Assembly (NCBI GenBank): GCA_920105625.2
Contig: OV050030.1
Span: 238,359,889-238,423,888 of the forward strand
Origin: Clusia tigrina
Lineage: Eukaryota > Arthropoda > Insecta > Diptera > Clusiidae
DNA length: 64,000 nt
Reading direction: 5' to 3'
Of this stretch, positions 11,945-25,210 are shown in pieces. Both the position numbers and the translations under genes were made by a program. The stretch's first letter is position 1. Each line of letters begins with the position of its first letter. The notes beneath the pieces are model-generated. The model saw nothing but the letters and a program-made list of their open reading frames with translations. It ran no database searches and was not told where the DNA came from.

Positions 11945-13182
11945 AAGATGGTCGAGTACTTTATTGTTACAAAATTTCAAGGTTTTATGACGCTCCAGTA
12001 AAAAGTTACAAGCATTTGTATGTTGCAAACTTTGATTGGTGTAGGACGTACCGTATAGAAGTTAGGGCCATTTGAAGTTTTATCAGTGTTTGATTTGGGA
12101 CTCATAGCTTTGAGCGATAGCTTAAATTGACAAGAGGCTCGAGTACTTTATTGCTACAAAATTTCAAGGTTTTATGACGGTCCAGTAAAAAGTTACAAGC
12201 ATTTGTATGTTGCAAACTTTGATAGGTGTAGTACGTACCGTATAGAAGTTAGGGCCATCCGAAGTTTTATCAGTGTTTGATTTGGGACTCATAGCTTTGA
12301 GCGATAGCTTAAATTGACAAGAGGCTCGAGTACTTTATTGCTACAAAATTTCAAGGTTTTATGACGCTCCAGTAAAAAGTTACAAGCATTTGTATGTTGC
12401 AAACTTTGATAGGTGTAGAACGTACCGTATAGAAGTTAGGGCCATTTGAAGTTTTATCAGTGTTTGATTTGGGACTCAAGGGTAGCATAGCTTTGAGCGA
12501 TAGCTTAAATTGACAAGAGGCTCGAGTACTTTATTGTTACAAAATTTCAAGGTTTTATGACGCTCCAGTAAAAAGTTACAAGCATTTGTATGTTGCAAAC
12601 TTTGATAGCTGTAGGACGTACCGTATAGAAGTTAGGGCCATTTGAAGTTTTTTCAGTGTTTGATTTGGGACTCACGGGTAGCATAGCTTTGAGCGATAGC
12701 TTAAATTGACAAGAGGCTCGAGTACTTTATTGTTACAAAATTTCAAGGTTTTATGACGCTCCAGTAAAAATTTACAAGCATTTGTATGTTGCAAACTTTG
12801 ATAGGTTTAGGACGTACCGTATAGAAGTTAAGGCCATTTGAAGTTTTATCAGTGTTTGATTTGGGACTCAAGGGTAGTATAGCTTTGAGCGATAGCTTTA
12901 ATTGATAAGAGGCTCGAGTACTTTATTGTTACAAAATTTCAAGGTGCTATGACGCTCCAGTAAAAAGTTACAAGCATTTGTATGTTGCAAACTTTGATAG
13001 GTGTAGGACGTACCATATAGAAGTTAGGGCCATTTGAAGTTTTATCAGTGTTTGATTCGGGACTCAAGGATAGCATAGCTTTGAGCGATAGCTTAAATAG
13101 ACAAGACGCTCGAATACGTTATTGTTACAAAATTTCAAGGTTTTATGACGCTCCAGTAAAAAGTTACAAGCATTTGTATGTT
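11945..13182 (+). repeat. Higher-order block, right copy (period 1550)
   Basis: Second copy of 10395-11632. It shares the order GATGGTCGAG unit, two 187-bp units, GATAGCTG unit, CACGGGTAGC unit, GGTGCTATGACG unit and AATAGACAAG unit. Differences include GTAGTACG for GTAGGACG. Confidence 0.85.
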
Positions 13183-13241
13183 GCAAACTTTGATTGGTGT
13201 AGGACGTACCGTATAGAAGTTAGGGCCATTTGAAGTTTTAT

Positions 13242-14417
13242 CAGTGTTTGATTTGGAACTCAAGGGTAGCATAGCTTTGAGCGATAGCTTAAATTGACAA
13301 GAGGCTCGAGTACTTTATTGTTACAAAATTTCAAGGTTTTATGACGCTCCAGTAAAAAGTTACAAGCATTTGTATGTTGCAAACTTTGATAGCTGTAGGA
13401 CGTACCGTATAGAAGTTAGGGCCATTTGAAGTTTTTTCAGTGTTTGATTTGGGACTCACGGGTAGCATAGCTTTGAGCGATAGCTTAAATTGACAAGAGG
13501 CTCGAGTACTTTATTGTTACAAAATTTCAAGGTTTTATGACGCTCCAGTAAAAATTTACAAGCATTTGTATGTTACAAACTTTGATAGGTATAGGATGTA
13601 CCGTATAGAAGTTAGGGCCATTTGAAGTTTTATCAGTGTTTGATTTGGGACTCAAGGGTAGCATAGCTTTGAGCGATAGCTTAAATTGACAAGAGGCTCG
13701 AGTACTTTATTGTTACAAAATTTCAAGGTTTTATGACGCTCCAGTAAAAAGTTACAAGCATTTGTATGTTGCAAACTTTGATAGCTGTAGGACGTACCGT
13801 ATAGAAGTTAGGGACATTTGAAGTTTTTTCAGTGTTTGATTTGGGACTCACGGGTAGCATAGCTTTGAGCGATAGCTTAAATTGACAAGAGGCTCGAGTA
13901 CTTTATTGTTACAAAATTTCAAGGTTTTATGACGCTCCAGTAAAAATTTACAAGCATTTGTATGTTGCAAACGTTGATAGGTGTAGGACGTACCGTATAG
14001 AAGTTAGGGCCATTTGAAGTTTTATCAGTGTTTGATTTGGGACTCAAGGGTAGCATAGCTTTGAGCGATAGCTTAAATTGACAAGAGGCTCGAGTACTTT
14101 ATTGTTACAAAATTTCAAGGTTTTATGACGCTCCAGTAAAAAGTTACAAGCATTTGTATGTTGCAAACTTTGATAGCTGTAGGACGTACCGTATAGAAGT
14201 TAGGGCCATTTGAAGTTTTTTCAGTGTTTGATTTGGGACTCACGAGTAGCATAGCTTTGAGCGATAGCTTAAATTGACAAGAGGCTCGAGTACTTTATTG
14301 TTAGAAAATTTCAAGGTTTTATGACGCTCCAGTAAAAATTTAGAAGCATTTGTATGTTGCAAACTTTGATAGGTGTAGGACGTACCGTATAGAAGTTAGT
14401 GCCATTTGAAGTTTTAT
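13242..14417 (+). repeat. Dimeric higher-order repeat, second set of 3 x 392 bp
   Basis: Copy of 9162-10337 at offset 4080. The third dimer again carries TTAGAAAATTTC, TTTAGAAGC and GTTAGTGCC. Private changes include GTATAGGATG near 13590, GGGACATTTG at 13811 and AACGTTGATAG near 13970. Confidence 0.88.
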
Positions 14418-17400
14418 CAGTGTTTGATTTCGGACTCAAGGGTAGCATAGCTTTGAGCGATAGCTTAAATTGACAAGATGGTCGAGTACTTTATTGTTAC
14501 AAAATTTCAAGGTTTTATGACGCTCCAGTAAAAAGTTACAAACATTTGTATGTTGCAAACTTTGATTGGTGTAGGACGTACCGTATAGAAGTTAGGGCCA
14601 TTTGAAGTTTTATCAGTGTTTGATTTGGGACTCATAGCTTTGAGCGATAGCTTAAATTGACAAGAGGCTCGAGTACTTTATTGCTACAAAATTTCAAGGT
14701 TTTATGACGGTCCAGTAAAAAGTTACAAGCATTTGTATGTTGCAAACTTTGATAGGTGTAGGACGTACCGTATAGAAGTTAGGGCCGTCCGAAGTTTTAT
14801 CAGTGTTTGATTTGGGACTCATAGCTTTGAGCGATAGCTTAAATTGACAAGAGGCTCGAGTACTTTATTGCTACAAAATTTCAAGGTTTTATGACGCTCC
14901 AGTAAAAAGTTACAAGCATTTGTATGTTGCAAACTTTGATAGGTGTAGAACGTACCGTATAGAAGTTAGGGCCATTTGAAGTTTTATCAGTGTTTGATTT
15001 GGGACTCAAGGGTAGTATAGCTTTGAGCGATAGCTTAAATTGACAAGAGGCTCGAGTACTTTATTGTTACAAAATTTCAAGATTTTATGACGCTCCAGTA
15101 AAAATTTACAAGCATTTGTATGTTGCAAACTTTGATAGGTTTAGGACGTACCGTATAGAAGTTAGGGTCATTTGAAGTTTTATCAGTGTTTGATTTGGGA
15201 CTCAAGGGTAGTATAGCTTTGAGCGATAGCTTTAATTGATAAGAGGCTCGAGTACTTTATTGTTACAAAATTTCAAAGTGCTATGACGCTCCAGTAAAAA
15301 GTTACAAGCATTTGTATGTTGCAAACTTTGATAGGTGTAGGACGTACCATATAGAAGCTAGGGCCATTTGAAGTTTTATCAGTGTTTGATTTGGGACTCA
15401 AGGGTAGCATAGCTTTGAGCGATAGCTTAAATAGACAAGACGCTCGAATACTTTATTGTTACAAAATTTCAAGGTTTTATGACGCTCCAGTAAAAAGTTA
15501 CAAGCATTTGTATGTTGCAAACTTTGATAGGTGTAGGACGTACTGTATAGAAGCTAGGGCCATTTGAAGTTTTATCAGTGTTTGATTTGGGACTCAAGGG
15601 TAGCATAGCTTTGAGCGATAGCTTAAATTGATAAGAGGCTCGAGTACTTTATTGTTACAAAATTTCAAGGTTTTATGACGCTACAGTAAAAACTTACAAG
15701 CATTTGTATGTTGCAAACTTTGATAGGTGTAGGACGTACCGTATAGAAGTTAGGGCCATTTGAAGTTTTATCAGTGATTGATTTGGGACTCAAGGGTAGC
15801 ATAGCTTTGAGCAATAGATTAAATTGACAAAAGGCTCGATTACTTTATTGTTACAAAATTTCAAGGTTTTATGACGCTCCAGTAAAAAGTTACAAGCATT
15901 TGTATGTTGCAAACTTTGATAGGTGTAGGACATATCGTATATAAGTTAGGGCCATTTGAAGTTTTATCAGTGTTTGATTTGGGACTCAAGGGTAGCATAG
16001 CTTTGAGCGATAGCTTAAATTGACAAGATGCTCGAGTACTTTATTGTTACAAAATTTCAAGGTTTTATGACGCTCCAGTAAAAAGTTACAAGCATTTGTA
16101 TGTTGCAAACTTTGATTGGTATAGGACGTACCGTATAGAAGTTAGGGCCATTTGAAGTTTTATCACTGTTTGATTTGGGACTCAAGGGTAGCATAGCTTG
16201 GAGCGATAGCTTAAATTCACAAGAGGCTCGAGTACTTTATTGTTACAAAATTTCAAGGTTTTATGACGCTCCAGTAAAAAGTTACAGCATTTGTATGTTG
16301 CAAACTTTGATAGGTGTAGGACGTACCGTATAGAAGTTAGGGCCATTTGAAGTTTTATCAGTGTGTGATTTGGGACTCAAGGGTAGCATAGCTTGGAGCG
16401 ATAGCTTAAATTGACAAGAGGCTCGAGTACTTTATTGTTACAAAATTTCAAGGTTTTATGACGCTCCAGTAAAAAGTTACAGCATTTGTATGTTGCAAAC
16501 TTTGATAGGTGTAGGACGTACCGTATAGAAGTTAGGGCCATCTGAAGTTTTGTCAGTGTTTGATTTGGGACTCAAGGGTAGCATAGCTTTGAGCGATAGC
16601 TTAAATTGACAAGAGGCTCGAGTACTTTATTGTTACAAAATTTCAAGGTTTTATGACGCTCCAGTAAAAAGTTACAGCATTTGTATGTTGCAAACTTTGA
16701 TAGGTGTAGGACGTACCGTATAGAAGTTAGGGCCATCTGAAGTTTTATCAGTGTTTGATTTGGGACTCAAGGGTAGCATAGCTTTGAGCGATAGCTTAAA
16801 TTGACAAGAGGCTCGAGTACTTTATTGTTACAAAATTTCAAGGTTTTATGACGCTCCAGTAAAAAGTTACAAGTATTTGTATGTTGCAAACTTTGATAGG
16901 TGTAGGACGTACCGTATAGAAGTTAGGGCCATTTGAAGTTTTATCAGTGTCTGATTTGGGACTCAAGGGTAGTATAGCTTTGAGCGATAGCTTAAATTGA
17001 CAAGAGGCTCGAGTACTTTATTGTTAAAAACTTCAAGATTTTATGACGCTCCAGTAAAAAGTTACAAGCATTTGAATGTTGCAAACTTTGATAGGTGTAG
17101 GACGTACCGTATAGAAGTTAGGGCCATTTGAAGTTTTATCAGTGTTTGATTTGGGACTCAAGGGTCGCATAGCTTTGAGCGATAGCTTAAATTGACAAGA
17201 GGCTCGAGTACTTTATTGTTACAAAATTTCAAGGTTTTATGACACTCCAGTAAAAAGTTACAAGCATTTGTATGTTGCAAACTTTGATAGGTGTAGGACG
17301 TACCGTATAGAAGTTAGGGCCATTTGAAGTTTTATCAGTGTCTGATTTGGGACTCAAGGGTAGCATAGCTTTGTGCGATAGCTTAAATTGAAAAGAGGCT

Positions 17401-17645
17401 GGAGTACTTTATTGTTACAAAATTTCAAGGCTTTATGACGATCCAGTAAAAAGTTACAAGCATTTGTATGTTGCAAACTTTGATAGGTGTAGGACGTACC
17501 GTATAGAAGTTAGGGCCATTTGAAGTTTTATCAGTGTTTGATTTGGGACTCAAGGGTAGCATAGCTTTGAGCGATAGCTTAAATTGACAAGAGGATCGAG
17601 TACTTTATTGTTACAAAATTTCAAAGTTTTATGACGCTCCAGTAG
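13748..17645 (+). repeat. 3898-bp higher-order unit, first copy
   Basis: Bases 13748-16705 match 17646-20603 at offset 3898 with only about four substitutions by eye (CACGAG/CACGGG, GTAGTATAG/GTAGCATAG, AAAAAGTTAC/AAAAACTTAC, TTACAAAA/TTAAAAAA). That is over 99.8% identity across nearly 3 kb. The remainder, 17294-17645, is matched at 20605-20956 with a different offset (3311), so this copy holds three units (16706-17293) that the second copy lacks. Confidence 0.9.
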
Positions 17646-20600
17646 AAAGTTACAAGCATTTGTATGTTGCAAACTTTGATAGCTGTAGGACGTACCGTAT
17701 AGAAGTTAGGGACATTTGAAGTTTTTTCAGTGTTTGATTTGGGACTCACGGGTAGCATAGCTTTGAGCGATAGCTTAAATTGACAAGAGGCTCGAGTACT
17801 TTATTGTTACAAAATTTCAAGGTTTTATGACGCTCCAGTAAAAATTTACAAGCATTTGTATGTTGCAAACGTTGATAGGTGTAGGACGTACCGTATAGAA
17901 GTTAGGGCCATTTGAAGTTTTATCAGTGTTTGATTTGGGACTCAAGGGTAGCATAGCTTTGAGCGATAGCTTAAATTGACAAGAGGCTCGAGTACTTTAT
18001 TGTTACAAAATTTCAAGGTTTTATGACGCTCCAGTAAAAAGTTACAAGCATTTGTATGTTGCAAACTTTGATAGCTGTAGGACGTACCGTATAGAAGTTA
18101 GGGCCATTTGAAGTTTTTTCAGTGTTTGATTTGGGACTCACGGGTAGCATAGCTTTGAGCGATAGCTTAAATTGACAAGAGGCTCGAGTACTTTATTGTT
18201 AGAAAATTTCAAGGTTTTATGACGCTCCAGTAAAAATTTAGAAGCATTTGTATGTTGCAAACTTTGATAGGTGTAGGACGTACCGTATAGAAGTTAGTGC
18301 CATTTGAAGTTTTATCAGTGTTTGATTTCGGACTCAAGGGTAGCATAGCTTTGAGCGATAGCTTAAATTGACAAGATGGTCGAGTACTTTATTGTTACAA
18401 AATTTCAAGGTTTTATGACGCTCCAGTAAAAAGTTACAAACATTTGTATGTTGCAAACTTTGATTGGTGTAGGACGTACCGTATAGAAGTTAGGGCCATT
18501 TGAAGTTTTATCAGTGTTTGATTTGGGACTCATAGCTTTGAGCGATAGCTTAAATTGACAAGAGGCTCGAGTACTTTATTGCTACAAAATTTCAAGGTTT
18601 TATGACGGTCCAGTAAAAAGTTACAAGCATTTGTATGTTGCAAACTTTGATAGGTGTAGGACGTACCGTATAGAAGTTAGGGCCGTCCGAAGTTTTATCA
18701 GTGTTTGATTTGGGACTCATAGCTTTGAGCGATAGCTTAAATTGACAAGAGGCTCGAGTACTTTATTGCTACAAAATTTCAAGGTTTTATGACGCTCCAG
18801 TAAAAAGTTACAAGCATTTGTATGTTGCAAACTTTGATAGGTGTAGAACGTACCGTATAGAAGTTAGGGCCATTTGAAGTTTTATCAGTGTTTGATTTGG
18901 GACTCAAGGGTAGCATAGCTTTGAGCGATAGCTTAAATTGACAAGAGGCTCGAGTACTTTATTGTTACAAAATTTCAAGATTTTATGACGCTCCAGTAAA
19001 AATTTACAAGCATTTGTATGTTGCAAACTTTGATAGGTTTAGGACGTACCGTATAGAAGTTAGGGTCATTTGAAGTTTTATCAGTGTTTGATTTGGGACT
19101 CAAGGGTAGTATAGCTTTGAGCGATAGCTTTAATTGATAAGAGGCTCGAGTACTTTATTGTTACAAAATTTCAAAGTGCTATGACGCTCCAGTAAAAAGT
19201 TACAAGCATTTGTATGTTGCAAACTTTGATAGGTGTAGGACGTACCATATAGAAGCTAGGGCCATTTGAAGTTTTATCAGTGTTTGATTTGGGACTCAAG
19301 GGTAGCATAGCTTTGAGCGATAGCTTAAATAGACAAGACGCTCGAATACTTTATTGTTACAAAATTTCAAGGTTTTATGACGCTCCAGTAAAAACTTACA
19401 AGCATTTGTATGTTGCAAACTTTGATAGGTGTAGGACGTACTGTATAGAAGCTAGGGCCATTTGAAGTTTTATCAGTGTTTGATTTGGGACTCAAGGGTA
19501 GCATAGCTTTGAGCGATAGCTTAAATTGATAAGAGGCTCGAGTACTTTATTGTTACAAAATTTCAAGGTTTTATGACGCTACAGTAAAAACTTACAAGCA
19601 TTTGTATGTTGCAAACTTTGATAGGTGTAGGACGTACCGTATAGAAGTTAGGGCCATTTGAAGTTTTATCAGTGATTGATTTGGGACTCAAGGGTAGCAT
19701 AGCTTTGAGCAATAGATTAAATTGACAAAAGGCTCGATTACTTTATTGTTACAAAATTTCAAGGTTTTATGACGCTCCAGTAAAAAGTTACAAGCATTTG
19801 TATGTTGCAAACTTTGATAGGTGTAGGACATATCGTATATAAGTTAGGGCCATTTGAAGTTTTATCAGTGTTTGATTTGGGACTCAAGGGTAGCATAGCT
19901 TTGAGCGATAGCTTAAATTGACAAGATGCTCGAGTACTTTATTGTTACAAAATTTCAAGGTTTTATGACGCTCCAGTAAAAAGTTACAAGCATTTGTATG
20001 TTGCAAACTTTGATTGGTATAGGACGTACCGTATAGAAGTTAGGGCCATTTGAAGTTTTATCACTGTTTGATTTGGGACTCAAGGGTAGCATAGCTTGGA
20101 GCGATAGCTTAAATTCACAAGAGGCTCGAGTACTTTATTGTTACAAAATTTCAAGGTTTTATGACGCTCCAGTAAAAAGTTACAGCATTTGTATGTTGCA
20201 AACTTTGATAGGTGTAGGACGTACCGTATAGAAGTTAGGGCCATTTGAAGTTTTATCAGTGTGTGATTTGGGACTCAAGGGTAGCATAGCTTGGAGCGAT
20301 AGCTTAAATTGACAAGAGGCTCGAGTACTTTATTGTTACAAAATTTCAAGGTTTTATGACGCTCCAGTAAAAAGTTACAGCATTTGTATGTTGCAAACTT
20401 TGATAGGTGTAGGACGTACCGTATAGAAGTTAGGGCCATCTGAAGTTTTGTCAGTGTTTGATTTGGGACTCAAGGGTAGCATAGCTTTGAGCGATAGCTT
20501 AAATTGACAAGAGGCTCGAGTACTTTATTGTTAAAAAATTTCAAGGTTTTATGACGCTCCAGTAAAAAGTTACAGCATTTGTATGTTGCAAACTTTGATA

Positions 20601-20993
20601 GGTATAGGACGTACCGTATAGAAGTTAGGGCCATTTGAAGTTTTATCAGTGTCTGATTTGGGACTCAAGGGTAGCATAGCTTTGTGCGATAGCTTAAATT
20701 GAAAAGAGGCTGGAGTACTTTATTGTTACAAAATTTCAAGGCTTTATGACGATCCAGTAAAAAGTTACAAGCATTTGTATGTTGCAAACTTTGATAGGTG
20801 TAGGACGTACCGTATAGAAGTTAGGGCCATTTGAAGTTTTATCAGTGTTTGATTTGGGACTCAAGGGTAGCATAGCTTTGAGCGATAGCTTAAATTGACA
20901 AGAGGATCGAGTACTTTATTGTTACAAAATTTCAAAGTTTTATGACGCTCCAGTAGAAAGTTACAAGCATTTGTATGTTGCAAACTTTGATAG
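17646..20993 (+). repeat. 3898-bp higher-order unit, second copy lacking 3 monomers
   Basis: The first 2958 bp copy 13748-16705 and the last 389 bp (20605-20993) copy 17294-17682 exactly by eye, including GAGGATCGAG, CAAAGTTTTATG, AGTAGAAAG, GAAAAGAGGCTGGAG and GACGATCCAG. The switch of offset from 3898 to 3311 falls at about 20604, in a GATAGGTATAGG stretch. The 587-bp difference is three units minus the 1-bp TTACAGC deletion. Confidence 0.88.
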
Positions 20994-21185
20994 GTGTAGG
21001 ACGTACCGCAAGGGTAGCATAGCTTTGAGCGATAACTTAAATTGACAAGAGGCTCGCGTACTTTATTGTTAAAAAATTTCAAGGTTTTATGACGCTCCAG
21101 TAAAAAGTTACAAGCATTTGTATGTTGCAAACTTTGATAGGTGTACGACGTACCGTATAGAAGTTAGGGCTATTTGAAGTTTTAT
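20843..21185 (+). repeat. 343-bp composite of two units with a 49-bp deletion
   Basis: At 21006 the sequence jumps from ACCG (unit position 166) directly to CAAGGGTAGC (unit position 20), losing 49 bp across a unit boundary. There is no clear homology at the join. The identical join recurs at 24649 and 27901, so it arose once and was then copied. Confidence 0.92.
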
Positions 21186-23312
21186 CAGTGTTTGATTTGG
21201 GACTCAAGGGTAGCATAGCTTTGAGCGATAGCTTAAATTGACAAAATGCTCGAGTACTTTATTGTTACAAAATTTCAAGGTTTTATGACGCTCCAGTAAA
21301 AAGTTACAAGCATTTGTATGTTGCAAACTTTAATTGGTGTAGTACGTACCGTATAGAAGTTAGGACCATTTGAAGTTTTATCAGTGTTTGATTTGGGATT
21401 CAAGGGTACCATATCTTGGAGCGATAGCTTAAATTGACAAGAGGCTCGAGTACTTTATTGTTACAAAATTTCAAGGTTTTATGACGCTCCAGTAAAAAGT
21501 TACAAGCATTTGTATGTTGCAAACTTTGATAGGTGTAGGACGTACCGTATAGAAGTTAGGGCCATCTGAAGTTTTATCAGTGTTTGATTTGGGACTCATA
21601 GCTTTGAGCGATAGCTTAAATTGACAAGAGGCTCGAGTACTTTATTGCTACAAAATTTCAAGGTTTTATGACGCTCCAGTAAAAAGTTACAAGCATTTGT
21701 ATGTTGCAAACTTTGATAGGTGTAGAACGTACCGTATAGAAGTTAGGGCCATTTGAAGTTTTATCAGTGTCTGATTTGGGACTCAAGGGTAGCATTGCTT
21801 TGAGCGCTAGCTAAAATTGACAAGAGGCTCGAGTACTTTATTGTTAAAAACTTCAAGATTTTATGACGCTCCAGTAAAAAGTTACAAGCATTTGAATGTT
21901 GCAACTTTGATAGGCGTAGGACCTGTCTCATAGAAGTTAGGGCCATTTGAAGTTTTATCAGTGTTTGATTTGGGACTCAAGGGTAGCATTGCTTTGAGCG
22001 CTAGCTAAAATTGACAAGAGGCTCGAGTACTTTATTGTTACAAAATTTCAAAGTTTTATGACGCTCCAGTAAAAAGTTACAAGCATTTGTATGTTGCAAA
22101 CTTTGATAGGTGTAGGACGTACCGTATAGAAGTTAGGGCCATCTGAAGTTTTATCAGTGTTTGATTTGGGACTCATAGCTTTGAGCGATAGCTTAAATTG
22201 ACAAGAGGCTCGAGTACTTTATTGTTACAAAATTTCAAGGCTTTATGACGATCCAGTAAAAAGTTACAAGCATTTGTATGTTGCAAACTTTGATAGCTGT
22301 AGGACGTACCGTATAGAAGTTAGGGCCATTTGATGTTTTTTCAGTGTTTGATTTGGGACTCAAGGGTAGCATAGCTTGGAGCGATAACAAAAATTGACAA
22401 GACGCTCGAGTACTTTATTGTTACAAAATTTCAAGGTTTTATGACGCTCCAGTAAAAAGTTAGAAGCATTTGTATGTTGCAAATTTTGATAGGTGTAGGA
22501 CGTACCGTATAGAAGTTAGGGCCATCTGAAGTTGTATCAGTGTTTGATTTGGGACTCAAGGGTAGCATAGCTTTGAGCGAACGCTTAAATTGACAAGAGG
22601 CTCGAGTACTTTATTGTTACAAAATTTCAAGGCTTTATGACGATCCAGTAAAAAGTTACAAGCATTTGTATGTTGCAAACTTTGATAGCTGTAGGACGTA
22701 CCGTATAGAAGTTAGGGCCATTTGATGTTTTTTCAGTGTTTGATTTGGGACTCACGGGTAGCATAGCTGTGAGCGATAGCTTAAATTGACAAGAGGCTCG
22801 AGTACTTTATTCTTACAAAATTTCAAGGTTTTATGACGCTCCAGTAAAAAGTTACAAGCATTTGTATGTTGCAAACTTTGATAGGTGTAGAACGTACCGT
22901 ATAGAAGTTAGGGCCATTTGAAGTTGTATCAGTGTTTGATTTGGGACTCAAGGGTAGCATAGCTTTGAGCGAAAGCTTAAATTGACAAGAGGCTCGAGTA
23001 CTTTATTGTTACAAAATTTCAAGGTTTTATGACGCTCCAGTAAAAAGTTACAAGCATTTGAATGTTGCAACTTTGATAGGCGTAGGACCTGTCGCATAGA
23101 AGTTAGGGCCATTTGAAGTTTTATCAGTGCTTGATTTGGGACTCAAGGGTAGCATTGCTTTGAGCGCTAGCTAAAATTGACAAGAGGCTCGAGTAGTTTA
23201 TTGTTACAAATTTCAAGGTTATATGACGCTCCAGTAAAAAGTTACAACCATTTGTGTGTTGCAAACTTTGATAGGTGTAGGACGTACCGTATATAGGTTA
23301 GGGCCATTTGAC

Positions 23313-24849
23313 GTTTTATCAGTGTTTGATTTGGGACTCAAGGGTAGCATAGCTTTGAGCGAAAGCTTAAATTGACAAGAGGCTCGAGTACTTTATTGTT
23401 AAAAAATTTCAAGTTTTTATGACTCTCCAGTAAAAAGTTACAAGCATTTGTATGTTGCAAACTTTGATAGGTGTAGGACGTACCGTATAGAAGTTAGGGC
23501 CATTTGAAGTTTTATCAGTGTCTGATTTGGGACTCAAGGGTAGCATAGCTTTGAGCGATAGCTTAAATTGACAAGAGGCTCGGGTATTTTATTGTTACAA
23601 AATTTCAAGGTTTTATGACGCTCCAGTAAAAAGTTACAAGCATTTGTATGTTGCAAACTTTGATAGGTGTAGGACGTACCGTATAGAAGTTAGGGCTATT
23701 TGAAGTTTTATCAGTGTTTGATTTGGGACTAAAGGGTAGCATAGCTTTGAGCGATAGCTTAAATTGACAAGATGCTCGAGTACTTTATTGTTACAGAATT
23801 TCAAGGTTTTATGACGCTCCAGTAAAAAGTTACAAGCATTTGTATGTTGCAAACTTTGATTGGTGTAGGACGTACCGTATAGAAGTTAGGGCCATTTGAA
23901 GTTTTATCAGTGTTTGATTTGGGACTCAAGGGTAGCATAGCTTGGAGCGATAGCTTAAATTGACAAGACGCTCGATTACTTTATTGTTACAAAATTTCAA
24001 GGTTTTACGACGCTCCAGTAAAAAGTTACAAGCATTTGTATGTTGCAAATTTTGATAGGTGTAGGACGTACCGTATAGAAGTTAGGGCCATCTGAAGTTT
24101 TATCAGTGCTTGATTTGGGACTCATAGCTTTGAGCGATAGCTTAAATTGACAAGAGGCTCGAGTACTTTATAGCTACAGAATTTCAAGGTTTTATGACGC
24201 TCCAGTAAAAAGTTACAAGCATTTGTATGTTGCAAACTTTGATAGGTGTAGAACGTACCGTATAGAAGTTTGGGCCATTTGAAGTTTTATCAGTGTTTGA
24301 TTTGGGACTCACGGGTAGCATAGCTTTGAGCGAACGCTTAAATTGACAAGAGGCTCGAGTACTTTATTGTTACAAAATTTCAAGGCTTTATGACGATCCA
24401 GTAAAAAGTTACAAGCATTTGTATGTTGCAAACTTTGATAGGTGTAGGACGTACCGTATAGAAGTTAGGGCATTTGAAGTCTTATCAGTGTTTGATTTGG
24501 GACTCAAGGGTAGCATAGCTTTGAGCGATAGCTTAAATTGACAAGAGGATCGAGTACTTTATTGTTACAAAATTTCAAAGTTTTATGACGCTCCAGTAGA
24601 AAGTTACAAGCATTTGTATGTTGCAAACTTTGATAGGTGTAGGACGTACCGCAAGGGTAGCATAGCTTTGAGCGATAACTTAAATTGACAAGAGGCTCGC
24701 GTACTTTATTGTTAAAAAATTTCAAGGTTTTATGACGCTCCAGTAAAAAGTTACAAGCATTTGTATGTTGCAAACTTTGATAGGTGTACGACGTACCGTA
24801 TAGAAGTTAGGGCTATTTGAAGTTTTATCAGTGTTTGATTTGGGACTCA
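23313..24849 (+). repeat. Higher-order block, left copy (offset 3252)
   Basis: About 1537 bp matching 26565-28101 with scattered substitutions. The order is: GAAAGC unit with TTAAAAAATTTC, GTGTCTGATT unit, GGGACTAAAGGG unit, GCTTGGAGCG unit, 187-bp unit, GAACGCTTAAATTG unit and the 343-bp composite. Confidence 0.85.
24486..24828 (+). repeat. 343-bp composite unit, second copy
   Basis: Carries the same ACCG/CAAGGG join at 24649, 3643 bp after the first. Flanks also match the first copy (GAGGATCGAG, CAAAGTTTTATG, AGTAGAAAG to the left and GTGTACGACG to the right). Boundaries are set by the offset from the first copy. Confidence 0.88.
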
Positions 24850-25210
24850 TAGCTTTGAGCGATAGCTTAAATTGACAAGAGGCTCGAGTACTTTATTGCT
24901 ACAAAATTTCAAGGTTTTATGAGGCTCCAGTAAAAAGTTACAAGCATTTGTATGTTGCAAACTTTGATTGGTGTAGTACGTACCGTATAGAAGTTAGGGC
25001 CATTTGAAGTTTTATCAGTGTTTGATTTGGGACTTAAGGGTACCATATCTTGGAGCGATAGCTTAAATTGACAAGAGGCTCGAGTACTTTATTGTTACAA
25101 AATTTCAAGGTTTTATGACGCTCCAGTAAAAAGTTACAAGCATTTGTATGTTGCAACTTTGATAGGTGTAGGACCTGTCGCATAGAAGTTAGGGCCATTT
25201 GAAGTTTTAT

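Larger units (their letters stand above)
6200..20993 (+). repeat. Region B: GATAGCTG / CACGGGTAGC subfamily
   Basis: Units here frequently carry GATAGCTGTAGG with TTTTTTCAG, CTCACGGGTAGC with AAAAATTTACAAG, GACAAGATGGTCGAG, and AATAGACAAGACGCTCG. The 9-bp-deleted unit first appears here, at 7409. Several higher-order periods overlap (392, 1550, 3898 and 4080 bp). Some region A type units (GACATATCG) persist near 15.9 and 19.8 kb. The left edge is approximate. Confidence 0.75.

Noticed and set aside
20861..21130. 89-codon minus-strand reading frames at 20861, 24504 and 27756
   Set aside because: Their extra length comes from the 49-bp deletion that fuses two units and restores frame by chance; the encoded stretch contains the same peptide twice. 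A deletion by-product, not a gene.
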